A DNA stretch of 64,000 bases from Clarkia xantiana subsp. parviflora (GCA_036873135.1 JAPTYO010000059.1:4209066-4273065); one strand, 5' to 3'. Shown: positions 47,256 to 57,850, numbered from the stretch's first letter. A program made the numbers and translations. The notes: a model not told the origin generated them from the sequence alone.

Positions 47256-48919
47256 GACCGTGACCTTTTTCCCAGAACCACTGCGACTGGCACTTGGTTG
47301 GCATAACGCTCCCGAGAAGACGATGTGTCTCCTCCTGCAGCGAACCCTCCATGGATCACATTAATAATCCTCTTCTGTCTGGACCCGGATGGGCCCTCCG
47401 AAGGCTCTGCGTCGGACCTCCTCTTCCTGGGGGACCTCGATCGAGATTTGGACCTTGACCGAGATCGTGAGCGGGGCTTGCAACGCGAGTCTCCCACGAA
47501 CTCCTTCAGCTTACCCCTCTGGATAAGCTTCTCTATTTCCTTCTTCAGCTCCCGACACTGGTCAGTGTCGTGACCGGAGGCCCGATGGAATCGGCAGTAA
47601 CGGTCGGTGCGGGAGCCCAACTTTTCTCCTTCCTTCTTTTTGGGGAAACGAGCGAGGCCTTGCTTCTCCATTACCGCCAAGACCTCTTTCAAAGGCCTGT
47701 TGAGGGGGGTAAACTCCTCCCTCTGATTGTCCCTCTTGGTCGGACGCCTATCCTCCCTCCGATCGGAGCGTCCACGACTCCGACTACCCTCGGAGCCATC
47801 CTTCCTGTGTCGGTTGTCCAATGGTTTGAACAACTGCTTTCCTTCGTGCCCCTTAGGAGGAGCCAATTCTCCGGCAGCGATCTTCGACTCTTGGACGTCG
47901 ATTTGCTGTTTTACTCTCGCCTGGAGTGCCTCCATGTTCCAGACTTTTTTGGCCGCGACACTGTGAAGTAAGTCGGAGCCGTAGGGGGGATTGAGGTTTT
48001 TTATGAAGGTGCGGATGGCCTCGCCCTCCGATATTTCCTCATCTAGCTCGGTCATACCAGCAGTGTAACGCTGGTAGTATTGGGCCAGCGACTCGTCAGG
48101 CCTCTGGACCACCTCATGTAGGGTCCGAACACTCTTCAGCAGTCGTCGACGTCCTTGGTACTGGGCGATGAACCGCTGATGCATATCCTTCCAGCAGGTT
48201 ATACATCCAGTGGGCAGACTGTAGAACCACGTCATCGCCTTCTCTCCCAAGGTGCTCGGGAACAACGCACAGATAACATCCTCATCAGGGGTCCTGCCCA
48301 TGCACGCTGTCAGGTGCTTCTGCACATGGCGAACCGGGTCCGCGACCCTATCGTACTCGTCTATCTTCGGGATACCCAAGCCTGGAGGGGCCAAGGTATG
48401 GATTAACCTGGGAACGAAAGGATGGGTCTCCTGACTCCCCAATTCCGACATCATGGGCTTCTGATCTCCCATGCAGATACCCACGATCTTTACTACCTGG
48501 TCGGCAGTGAGGGGACCATTCAGGGGAATAGTCCTTTGTTGTACTGGCCCTGGTCCATCGACCACAAAATTCTTCGCCGGTGCTGGATGAGGGGGAATGG
48601 GTTGTTCCCTCAACGGAGGGGGTGGCGGCAGGTTGTCGTCCACCTGCCTTCTGGGGGCGTCTCGCCGCGGAGGGAGCGGCGGGAGATCTGCCTGCCTTCT
48701 AGCAGCTTCTCTTCGGTCTAGGAGGGCCTCCATGGCCTCCATGAATAGGGGCATGGCCTCTGCCACTACCCTGGCTAGCTCCGGATTCTGGGAAGGTGCT
48801 TCGTTCCGGCGAGTGCTGTCACCCTCATCTCCCAGATCCTGATGCTGGGCAACATCCTCAGGGGGATTGCTGGTGGCCGGTACTTGCTTGCCTGAACGTT
48901 GCGATCTGTTGCCAGCCAT
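47174..48919 (-). CDS. gag: Tat gag, ending in a frameshift at the protease border
   Basis: 581 codons from ATG 48919, 67 bp after the 5' LTR. Residues 1-170 are Pro/Arg-rich; the retrotransposon gag core is about 175-345 (DPVRHVQKHLTACM, ALFPSTLGEKAMTWFYSL, RFIAQYQGRRR). A Tat-type zinc motif CRFHRASGHDTDQC precedes KEIEKLIQRGKLKEFV. Arg/Ser repeats follow, then INVIHGGFAAGG, a block conserved before the protease. The frame ends TPHEEP-stop where related elements continue into LVVTL of the protease. Pol overlaps by 82 nt in another frame, so one lost base (47,170-47,185) most likely splits an ancestral single gag-pol frame. Confidence 0.93.
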   Translation of the reverse strand: MAGNRSQRSGKQVPATSNPPEDVAQHQDLGDEGDSTRRNEAPSQNPELARVVAEAMPLFMEAMEALLDRREAARRQADLPPLPPRRDAPRRQVDDNLPPPPPLREQPIPPHPAPAKNFVVDGPGPVQQRTIPLNGPLTADQVVKIVGICMGDQKPMMSELGSQETHPFVPRLIHTLAPPGLGIPKIDEYDRVADPVRHVQKHLTACMGRTPDEDVICALFPSTLGEKAMTWFYSLPTGCITCWKDMHQRFIAQYQGRRRLLKSVRTLHEVVQRPDESLAQYYQRYTAGMTELDEEISEGEAIRTFIKNLNPPYGSDLLHSVAAKKVWNMEALQARVKQQIDVQESKIAAGELAPPKGHEGKQLFKPLDNRHRKDGSEGSRSRGRSDRREDRRPTKRDNQREEFTPLNRPLKEVLAVMEKQGLARFPKKKEGEKLGSRTDRYCRFHRASGHDTDQCRELKKEIEKLIQRGKLKEFVGDSRCKPRSRSRSRSKSRSRSPRKRRSDAEPSEGPSGSRQKRIINVIHGGFAAGGDTSSSRERYANQVPVAVVLGKRSRSWTPKEKMEITFSAKDLEGVETPHEEP

Positions 48920-48965
48920 GGAATGAAATCAGAGGGAAGCAAACTTACTTTTTGGCTTTTTGTTG

Positions 48966-48986
48966 CGTTCCCACAGACGGCGCCAA
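48966..48986 (-). other. Primer-binding site of the Tat element
   Basis: Directly inside the 5' LTR, the coding strand reads TTGGCGCCGTCTGTGGGAAC. TGGCGCC beginning next to the LTR is typical of plant Gypsy elements primed by a tRNA 3' end. I do not assign the tRNA. The second Tat remnant has TTTGACGCCGTCTGTGGGAA at the same place (57,831-57,851). Confidence 0.75.
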
Positions 48987-49602
48987 TGTTGGATCACGGC
49001 GGGAGCTCCGGTTACGGTGACGGATTCCTTAGCTCCTCGCAATCCTGCAGAAGGGGAATAGAGGGCAGTGGCCCAGAATCCCTCTCCGATGCTTAACGTA
49101 AGTACGACGGTCAACAGAGCAAGCAAGTGATATGAGTGTATGTGTAAAACGTAACCCTAATCTGGAATAACTTCCCTCCTTTTATAGAGGAAGGCTATCC
49201 CAGTTACCTGATTAGGTGGTTGGATCGTGATCCACTATCCCACGTATCTCGCCATGTATCTTGCCCTGTATCTCGTATAGTTACTCGTATCCCACATATC
49301 TCGCCCATTATACCACTACTGTAATCATGGCGAGATTTCCGGGATTGTGCCCTTACTGGGGAGTCTCGATCATTATCGGAGGCTCCTAAGTTACATCATT
49401 GAGGATTCGGTGTCGGGGAGTGGTGTCAACTCCCATATCGGGACCGACTACGTCCAGGTCCGATATCTTCGGGGCTCTTCCCTATCGGAGCCTCCTTCCG
49501 TCGGAGCCCTTAGCCTTCCAGCAGCCCAGCTCCCAGCCCACTAGGCCTAGTCGCTGCTTGCCAATCGTCAAGGGACCTAACGGCCTTTGCCAGGGCCCAT
49601 CA
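48987..49602 (-). repeat. 5' LTR of the Tat element
   Basis: 616 bp, 614 identical to the other LTR. On the coding strand it starts TGATGGGCCC and ends GATCCAACA. TATA-like TTATAAAAGG (complement of 49176-49185) is the probable promoter for gag-pol. Confidence 0.97.
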
Positions 49603-51110
49603 CTAGCAACATGACGAGCACAATACCTGTGGAATCCATGTGGTTGGGGAAAGATATCATCCAAAGCGCGTATTATACCCTTATGACGATCTGATATAAT
49701 GCAAACTGGCCGTGCATCCTTCGTCACGTGATCGCGCAGACGCCTTAAAAACCATGTCCATGTTTCTGTGCTCTCATTGTCACACAATGTGAACGCCAAT
49801 GGAAAAATGTGATTGTTTGCATCATACGCCACAGCTACAAGAAGCTTTCCTCTGTACTTTCCATATAGATGTGTGCCGTCAATGCTGATCAATGGGCGAC
49901 AATGTGGAAACCCGATTATTGAAGGTGCGTATGCCCAAAAACATTTACTGAAGGTCGCCACATGCCCATTTTGGGAACGCCAGTCGAAGTCGAACACTGT
50001 GCCTGGATTGTAATGCGCTATAGCTGTCAACAATTGTGGAAGTCTATTGAAGGCACTCTCGTGAGTTCCATAGATCCGCTCAATGACGTTGAATTTGGCG
50101 TACCACACCTTGCGGTACGATGGCCTCTCTGAGTATTTGTCAAACATAACTTGTTGTAAGAAGCTGATCGAAACGCCGGCATTTTCCCACACGTAAGGAT
50201 ATATATGATTGGCAATTAATTGACAATCAATTTGTCGATGCCGTTTGATCGGCTCAGCATTCACACACGAGTGTGGAGGCCCTAACACCGTGATGTACCA
50301 TGATCCAAATTTCCCCACTGATGCGCGAAGGTACCAAGAACATGATTTGTCTATGCATTCAAAGACAACTGACTTTTTGTTGGATTCAGGGGTGCAGCAC
50401 TGTCGTGCATTGTTAATGTGCCATTCTTTGACGGCCACTTTAACAGCATTCTTATCTGCATAGCTATCCCCCTTTGCTAATTCCACCGCATGAGAAGATG
50501 AGGAAGCATGCCGATCCCAATCATTGCTCTCAAACCCCTTTTCCCAATCACCTGAGGTAAATTCAGGCGGGTACTGGTAATACTCTTCGTTTGACTCGTT
50601 TTCTTCTTCACGGGCCTCGTTGACTTCGTCGATAGGCTCTTCCTCGGTGTCGACCTGCTCTGGCTCAACTTCAGTTATTTGCACTTCTACTAGGTCGGTG
50701 TTAGCTGCTTCACTGTACGCCTCGACGTTGCTGCATTCTCCTTCTTCGTAATCAGGATTTCCCCCACGTAACCTTAAACTCGACATATGGCTTGTCAGGT
50801 GATTCAGTTCATCTAGCTCTGATTCGTCTACGTCATAATCACCTTGGACTCCATAACTGGTACCCTGATCCCACATTGGGATGACAGTGAGAAAGACATT
50901 TTCAACACATATTTCCATAATCCTCCGCCAAATATAGTCATCGGAAACATCATAATCTTCGCTATTCAACCTCCACATCAATTCCACTCGTGGAGCTCCA
51001 CATCACGAAATGCTCATGGCCTCCATTTTCACTTCGTCCAGTGTAATGCTCTGATGAACTTGTATGACATACATCTCACCTCCGTTGAACTCAAAATATA
51101 TTTTCACCAT
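49603..51110 (-). pseudogene. MULE transposase (mudrA-type), N-terminal part
   Basis: The frame starts at ATG 51110 (MVKIYFEFNGGEMYVIQVHQ, a typical MULE N-terminus). It has a TGA at codon 36 (51005-51003) and is then open for 467 codons to the retrotransposon junction. An acidic linker lies at residues 85-190. The Mutator DNA-binding domain is at about 210-265 (KNAVKVAVKEWH, CIDKSCSWYLRAS). The MULE catalytic core begins RPLISIDGTHLYGKYRG (Asp about 411) and CIISDRHKGI (Asp about 474), and reaches HRYCARHVAS at the junction. With the C-terminal part it totals 790 codons including the stop. The element is therefore broken by one nonsense change and one insertion. Confidence 0.93.
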
Positions 51111-52509
51111 TTTTCTAATAAATAGTTAAGATATAATTAACACATACAGAATCTAAAATAACTAAATTAAGGAAATTATGACTGACCAACTACGTTTATC
51201 TTGCGAATCTATCAACGGTCGAATTAATATGCTACTATATTAAAAACTATAATATATTTCTTTTTGCAATGTCTTATATATAATAAAATTTTCATCCAAT
51301 AAATATATGATTGTTACATTTCTAGTACAATGGATAAATAATAAATTATTATCACAATAGTTAATATACTTTAGTTGTATTTGACGAAAAATATACTTTA
51401 GTTGAAAATCTCAAATAGCCGGAGTGGTGAAATTTTTTCATTCAAAAAACTTGATTATTAAATATTTAAGACTTTAAGTATTAGAATACGGTACAATTAG
51501 CAAAAATATTTAAATGGAGATAAAAAAAAAAAATAATACCTTTAAAAAAATGACGTGAGTTTATAATTTGGAATTGTTATTATAATGTATTAAAGTTTTC
51601 ATTGTTTAAATTATTAACGGTAAATATTTGAACTTATTATCCATATAACAACGGAGTTAATATTTGAATTTATCTTTAGTAATCAATTCAAGTTTAGAAT
51701 AAATGTATTATGCATTGTCAACCACTTTAGTTTACACACGCTTAAAAAATGACATGCTTTGTTAAAATGCTTTAGTGGAAACAAAATTCAAATTTTTAAT
51801 AAATCAGTCGAGAATTCTTACCAATTTTAGTGTCCTTTAGATAATTTTCAACTCTGCTACTTACGACCCGAGCATCTACAACAATGATTTGGATGACTCC
51901 AACCCCTAACATAAAAACACACAATAGTTAGATTCTATAAGGAACAATGTACGTTCAAAGTTATTTTTTTATTTTAGACATAAAATAATAATAATAAAAT
52001 TAACATGCATGAACATATGGATTCACTTATCGACTAAAATGAGATTATTGTTTAGTTGGTTAATTTTTTTACGACATTGTGATTCCAAATATTTTATCAT
52101 CTATATAAGTACAACAAATGAAGTAATGTGTACAGAGTTTTGTTACGTAAATAATTTACATATTTTCTATGATAATTACTAAATTTAAAATCCAAGCTAG
52201 CTATATTCTAATTAACCGTTTGAAACATTTGCTGCTTCATAAGAATATACTAATTTATAAACCCCATAAATTAGTAATTTTTTTTGTTGCAAAGACAATA
52301 AATATAATGTTTATTTATTCAAATAGTTTCTACCATTTTAAAATATGTACATAAGCAGTGTATAATTATGAAAGTACCTTAACTGTAGCGGTCAATAAGA
52401 CTTTTAAAGTACTCCAAATGTAGCCGGAAGTGAAATGTAAACCTTGAATCCGAATAAAAATGAGATCTCCAAATACTCTGTTGATTCGTTTTTTTTTTTT
52501 ACGAATTGT
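51111..52509. other. MULE subterminal region upstream of the transposase
   Basis: AT-rich leader and promoter region of the transposase, between its ATG and the right terminal repeat. No exon was recognised; a 5'UTR intron is possible but not supported. Confidence 0.45.
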
Positions 52510-52830
52510 AAGAAGTAAAAATGAGATTGGGCAAGGCTTGCTATTTAAGCAAGCCTCGCCCCGGACGCCTGCTCAGGGAAGTCCCTGAGCAGTACACATC
52601 GCAGCGCTCTTTGAGAGAGTGCTGCGATGTGACGCAGCAGGGAACGGCACTGTTCCCTGCTCTACAGCAGGGAACAGTGCCGTTCCCAGCTGGCTCCGCT
52701 CTTTGAGAGAGCGGAGCACAGTGTTCGGGGCACTTTGAGAGTGCCCCGAACCCCATTTTGGTATTTTGTAGCAAATGTTTCACATTTTGGTATTTTTAAC
52801 CTATTGGATCCCCATTTAGGTAAAAAATTC
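52510..52830. repeat. Right MULE terminal inverted repeat
   Basis: Complement of the left terminus. It contains a perfect hairpin with 22-bp arms and a 4-nt loop at 52640-52687, another with 11-bp arms at about 52571-52594, a near-perfect one at 52595-52630, and GCTCCGCTCT/AGAGCGGAGC and GGGGCACT/AGTGCCCC pairs. It ends GGTAAAAAATTC. Confidence 0.85.
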
Positions 52831-54900
52831 GATAATTCTCAATAGTTACTTGTAGTATTGACCGGAAGTCTTTTTTGGTCATTTTTTGCTGTTTAGACAA
52901 GTAATAGTATCCAAAGATTGATGTGGTTGTGTATAAGAGAAGTCCGAGGTGGGTTTAGAAATTGCTGATAAAGTTGCCGCATAGTTGCTTGTAGGAATTT
53001 TCTAAGGGGGGGGGGGGGGGGGGTCTGTATGTAGACGGTATGATATCTTATCTATCTCGAGAGCTCATTTCAATTCAATTATGCTATTTTTAGTATATAT
53101 ATACTATCTATTCATGGAACTTCTATAGATGAATTGCTGGATGATTTGTCGTTATGAGTTTATTGTGTTATATAAAAGGAAAACCCACTTTCCGATCAAC
53201 ATCGTACATTTGTACTCTAGTTTTGATTTTTATCATCAAGTCATTAAACTTATACTTGTTGGGGTGACTAAAAGGTTAATAATACATAATCTACTTAGAT
53301 GTGGTTTAATAAATAAAAAAAAGACATGTCTTTTTTATCCACAACTACTATGTGTAGTTGTGTACAAAAAATTGCAAAACGAACCCGCTTAACCGAGTTT
53401 ACAAAATTTTGCAATAAGAAAGTACTTAGCCGAGTTCCTAAATTCGGCACTAGGTATGACCGAATCATATATTATGTTAAAACGGTATGAGCTATAAGAC
53501 TAATATTGTGTTGCATAGAGATATTGTCGACGTCCCCGTGGCTTTATAGAATAATATCGTATGAATAGGCGACCTTCATATCTACAATTGTTGGCATTGT
53601 TCTTTTTCATTTAAAATTCTATATTATTTATTATTATTTATCAAATTTTACGTATTTCTTTGTTTTTGGATGAGCTGAATTAATTTTTCCGCCTAGTGTT
53701 TTCTGTTCAGAACCCAATTGTTCAATTTTCATCATACACCACTGATCGATTTGTCCGTACGCGTCGATAGTTCTGAATGGTTAACTATTGAATTGACAGT
53801 AAACCCATTTTTGTCATTTCTAATTGTCTGGACACATAGAAGGATCCCAATATGGATTTGACTGTTGTGTATAAGAGGAGCCTTGATCAATGTCATAAAT
53901 TTTGACTTGTAATGTTTAATTTTGGTTTTGATGAGTGAGTCATTGAACTTATACTTGGTGGGATGACTAGAAGGTTGAGAATTTTTAATCCACTTAGATG
54001 TGGTCTCATATAAAAAGACATGTCTTTTACTACTATGTCTTATTGTGTATACAAATTTATAATAAGAACTCACTTAGCCGAGTTTATAAAATTCTGTAAT
54101 AAGAACCCACTTTACCAACTTCCTAAATTCGCCTCTAGTTATGACCATATCATAATTTATATTAAGGGGGTGGTTTATGGGGAAAATATGGAGATTTCAA
54201 ACGATAATACTAATATGCATAGAATGCTAACGTTCATGTGTTTACTTGGAATAAAATCGTATGGGTAGTGTATGATTGAACGACGTTTATATCTGAAACT
54301 GTTAGTATTGTTCTTGTTCATTTAAACTTCTAATATATTATTATTATTATGATTTAAAGATTTTTTTGTATTTTTTTAAGCTTAATTGATTTATCCGCTT
54401 AGTAATTTCTGTTATGAGTCTAATTCTTCAATCTTCATCATACACTACAACACGATTTGTCCATACACGCCGATAGTTCTGAATGGTTAACTTCTATATA
54501 TTGACTAGAAGCTCATTTTGGTCATTTCCAGCTGTCTGGACACGTAAAAGGATCCCAAAATTGATTTGGTTGTGTATAAGAGGAGTCTGAGTTTGGTTTG
54601 AAATTTGTTGATAAAGTCTGCAACATGTTTTCTTTGAGCAGTTTTGAAGGGGGTAGGAATTGCATATAGCCAACATGATATCTTATCTGTCTTCTCTAAG
54701 TTCAATTGCATTATTCTATTTTTAGTATATAATATATTTTCTATTTATGGAACTTATGTATAGACGGTGCTGGTTGATTTGGCATTTTAAGTTTGTTATG
54801 GTATATAAATGGAAAATCCACTTTCATAATATCATCATACATTTCGACATGTAATCTCTAGTTTTTGTTTTGATCATTGATTCATTGAACTTATAATTGA
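52831..54900. repeat. COBRA-flank repeats, copies A (right part), B and C
   Basis: Diverged direct repeats of roughly 700-930 bp. The anchor GATAGTTCTGAATGGTTAAC is at 53766 and 54472 and corresponds to the MULE target at 32304/52831. Shared blocks include TTGTGTATAAGAG (52927, 53866, 54570), TCATTGAACTTATA, and TTAGCCGAGTT..TAAATTCG. No gene is present. An 18-G run lies at 53006-53023. Confidence 0.7.
53006..53023. repeat. Homopolymer (G)18
   Basis: Uninterrupted run of 18 G. The homologous site in copy C (about 54648) has only five. The length may be unreliable in assembly. Confidence 0.9.
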
Positions 54901-54904
54901 TGGA

Positions 54905-55626
54905 GTTGTCGACGTACCTAGGCTTTATTGCCATCTTGGGCACATAATGTCGACAATCGAGTTGTAGACTTCGTTCTTTTATAGAGTTGTTGACGTACCT
55001 AGGCTTTATTGCCATTTTGGGCACATAATCTCGACAATCGATTTGTAGACTTCGTTCTTCTATCGAGTTGTTGACGTACCTAGGCTTTATTGCCATCTTG
55101 GGCACATAATGTCGACAATCGATTTTTAGACTTCGTTCTTCTATCGAGTTGTCGACGTACCTAGGCTTTATTTCCATCTTGGGCACATAATGTCGACAAT
55201 CGATTTGTAGACTTCGTTCTTCTATCGAGCTGTCGACGTACCTAGGCTTTATTGCCATCTTGGGCACATTATGTCGACAATCGATTTGTAGACTTCGTTC
55301 TTCTATCGAGTTGTCGACGTACCTAGGCTTTATTGCCATCTTGGGCACATAATGTCGACAATCGATTTGTAGACTTCGTTCTTCTATCGAGTTGTCGACG
55401 TACCTAGGCTTTATTGTCATCTTGGGCAGATAATGTCGACAATCGATTTGTAGACTTCGTTCTTCTATCGAGTTGTCAACGTACCTAGGCTTTATTGCCA
55501 TCTTGGGCACATAATGTCGAAAATCGATTTGTAGACTTCGTTCTTCTATCGAGTTGTAGACGTACCTAGGCTTTATTGCCATCTTGGGCACATAATGCCG
55601 ACAATCGATTTGTAGGCTTCGATCTA
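54905..55626. repeat. 81-bp minisatellite, about 8.9 units
   Basis: Anchor GACGTACCTAGGCTTTATT occurs at 54911, 54992, 55073, 55154, 55235, 55316, 55397, 55478 and 55559, exactly 81 bp apart. Because 81 is a multiple of three, one minus-strand frame is open through the array (255 codons, 55591-54824), repeating PKMAIKPRYVDNSIEERSLQ then IDCRHYV. Start and stop lie outside gene-like context, so I do not call a protein. Confidence 0.95.
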
Positions 55627-55765
55627 TGATGGTAATATTTGAAGGATTTCTTGTAAGAAAGAGGACCTCGAAGGGGCCATATTCATTATCGTTTCCTGAA
55701 TATTACATCAAAAGAAAGATTTCAAAATATTAGTCAAAACAAAGAGGCATCTACTTTAGAAGTTT
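55627..55765. other. Spacer between minisatellite and Tat remnant
   Basis: No feature recognised. The left end of the second Tat element is lost about here. Confidence 0.4.
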
Positions 55766-57850
55766 TTATAACTTCTCTGGGCGTCGTATCGACGTGTTGT
55801 AGCAGTGTCGCGCCATGGCATGATCTCCTCGAACCTCACCAATTCCCTTAGGCGTTGAGAATTTCATTACTTGATGAGCAGTCGACGGGACGATCTGATG
55901 AGGATTAAGAGTAGTTCTTCCGTCGATGATAGCATTGTAAAATTTTCTCATCTTCTCCCAAAATGGTGGTTAGTCAAATAGCTCCCATGGGATAGATGGT
56001 TTCTCCTGCGAAGCCTATCAAAGGGAAGTCGACTTTCATCAATTCTCTTCTCGTCAAACCCAGTTGTAAGAATGCTTTGTAGAAGAGGATGTCAGTTGAG
56101 CTTCCGCTGTTGATAAGGACTCTTTTGACCTTATACGTGGATATAAGGAGAATAACAACCAAGGCGTCTTCATGAGGTTTATCCATTTTTAAAAGATCAC
56201 TGGCAGTGAAGCTAATAATTTTGAGCTCAGGTTCTCGAGGTCTTTTTCCCATCACAGCCGCTGTAGATATTTGGGCAGCATATACTTCTCGAGCTGAATT
56301 CGTTCCTCCTCCTGACGCGAATCCTCCTGCTATGACGTTCACTGCCCCTCTCTGGATTGGGGCGGGAAGGTCATGAGGAGGGGATCAGGAGTTCCATCTT
56401 GGGCTGCGATTTCGTTTCTTGGGGGCGTTGGTAGATTTCTCCACAAATTTTAACAGTTTACCTCTTTGAATGAGAGTCTCGATGTCCAGCTTTAAGATAG
56501 TGCATTCATTCGTATCGTGCCCCCTAGCGTGGTGATACCAACAATAGTCATTTATATGATGACCCATCATGTTCTTTCTCGCTGGAGGTGGGTTGTTTAA
56601 ATGGAGTTTCTCCATCTCTTGAAGTACTAACGCCATGTTGTGTGGGAGAGGGGTGTACTTTGCTGGATTAGAGTTGATGTCTCTTTTCTGATTTGAAAGT
56701 TTTTGGGTCGAGAGCCTTCATCTCTCTTCAGGGGTCGAGAAGCAGAACCCTCCTCGATCTTAGCAGGAATGACCTGCTTCTTGGCCTCCATGGGCGATTT
56801 CTCGTGTGACCTTTCCAAGTCGATGTTCTTCTTGACCTTGATGGCGAAGGCATCAATCTTTCGCACGGGCTTCATCACCATGTTATTCTTCAAAGCTTGG
56901 CTAGGAACTCTGAGGCCTCTTCAGAAGGTCTTGATCAGCTTGCCATCAGTGGCGTCCTCATTCAGCTGCTGGAGTATCTTGTGGTATCTAGTATAATAAT
57001 TGGTTAAGGTCTCATCAAGACCATGCTCAATTTTATCTAGAAAGTCCATGCTCTTGAGGCGTTGTCTTTGGCCTTATGAACTTGGTCTTCAACTCTTCCC
57101 ATGAGTCTATCGAGTTGTCAGGAAGACCATAGAACCAAGTGGAGGCTTCTTCTTTTAGAGTTGTTGGGAAGAGAGCTACATAATGATCTGGCGATGCCCC
57201 TCTCCCTAGGAGGGAAGATTTGTGGGCGTTGATATGGCGAACAGGATCTCCCTCGCCTGTATAGTTGTCGATGTTCCTCGCGAATACTTGCGGGGAACTC
57301 GAGTATTGAACAGCCTTTTGGAGAAAGGGTGAGAGGTGTGGTCACAAACAATTAGCAGATCGTTCGTCCCTCTTCTCTTCTTTTCCAACAATTCTTCCAC
57401 CTCTCCTATAGTGAATAGGACGGGTTCTTTGCTCGCCGCATTAATTTCGGGAGCCATAGGAATCTCTTTTTCCAAGATATTTTCTTCCGCTACCTTTACA
57501 CTGGAAGCCACCTCTTCCTTCTGGGATACTTCTCGGGTTGGTTCCTTCTTGTCAGGAACAGTTCCCGCCTGGGCTTGGTTCCTAAAGGCTATGAAAGCCG
57601 CCATTACCTCCTGATGGACAGCCGGGGGGACTGTTCTCGCCACTTCTGTATTTGATAATGACTTGGAGTGACTAGGATTCTCTTCACCGCCAGTGCCATT
57701 AGCCTGGAGCATAGGCGGATCCTCCACCGGTGTTGATTTTGAAGTGGTGGGATTCACTTGAGATCTTCCCACCTCCTCTACCACGGAGTTTGGCATTTTG
57801 TTCTTCTCGGAGGCCATGAATTTTTGATCAATTCCCACAGACGGCGTCAA
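55766..57850 (-). pseudogene. Decayed gag-protease of a second Tat element
   Basis: Read leftward from 57850: a Met-rich start (MASEKNKMPN) and a Pro/Glu-rich gag N-terminus with EVEELLEKKRRG to about 57,330. Gag-core traces follow in several frames (57,351-56,900). Then come the Tat zinc motif CWYHHARGHDTNEC (about 56,550), LIQRGKLLKFVEK, and NVIAGGFASGGGTNSAREVYA. The protease block DALVVILLISTYKVKRVLINSGSSTDILF has Asn for the catalytic Asp. Frame breaks lie at about 57,206, 56,890, 56,630 and 55,960. RT and later domains are missing. It shares the architecture of the intact element at 38.6-49.6 kb but is clearly divergent. Confidence 0.85.

Larger units (their letters stand above)
38585..49607 (-). 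mobile_element. Complete Tat-lineage Ty3/Gypsy retrotransposon, 11.0 kb, target duplication ctagc
   Basis: The element is 38590-49602, transcribed leftward. LTRs of 616 bp each (38590-39205, 48987-49602) differ at only two positions. A 5-bp duplication ctagc lies at 38585-38589 and 49603-49607. Minus-strand order: 5' LTR, primer-binding site, gag, pol, tandem repeat, antisense gene, polypurine tract, 3' LTR. A second RNase H after the first and an antisense extra gene 3' of pol are traits of Tat elements. It is inserted in the MULE transposase. Confidence 0.96.
32304..52839. mobile_element. Mutator-like element (MULE) with PMD gene and mudrA-type transposase; 9-bp target duplication
   Basis: The element is 32313-52830 (20,518 bp, of which about 11 kb is a nested retrotransposon). 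Ends are GAATTTTTTACC and its complement; flanks are perfect 9-bp duplications gataattct at 32304-32312 and 52831-52839, the Mutator hallmark. Terminal inverted repeats of about 320-370 bp are rich in hairpins. Inside, a plant-mobile-domain gene runs rightward from the left terminus and a transposase runs leftward from the right one. Their 3' ends meet at a 337-bp tandem repeat. This layout copies maize MuDR (mudrA and mudrB convergent, promoters at the termini), with PMD in the mudrB place. Both genes are now broken. Confidence 0.93.

Noticed and set aside
47174..47260. Programmed -1 frameshift between gag and pol
   Set aside because: The C run does not form a proper slippery heptamer in the gag frame; a one-base deletion explains the split more simply.
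43676..48842. Many plus-strand frames of 60-150 codons
   Set aside because: Antisense shadows of gag-pol in GC-richer DNA.
54824..55591. 255-codon repeat protein gene
   Set aside because: Start and stop are outside gene-like context and the frame is explained by an 81-bp period. Kept as a finding, not as a gene.
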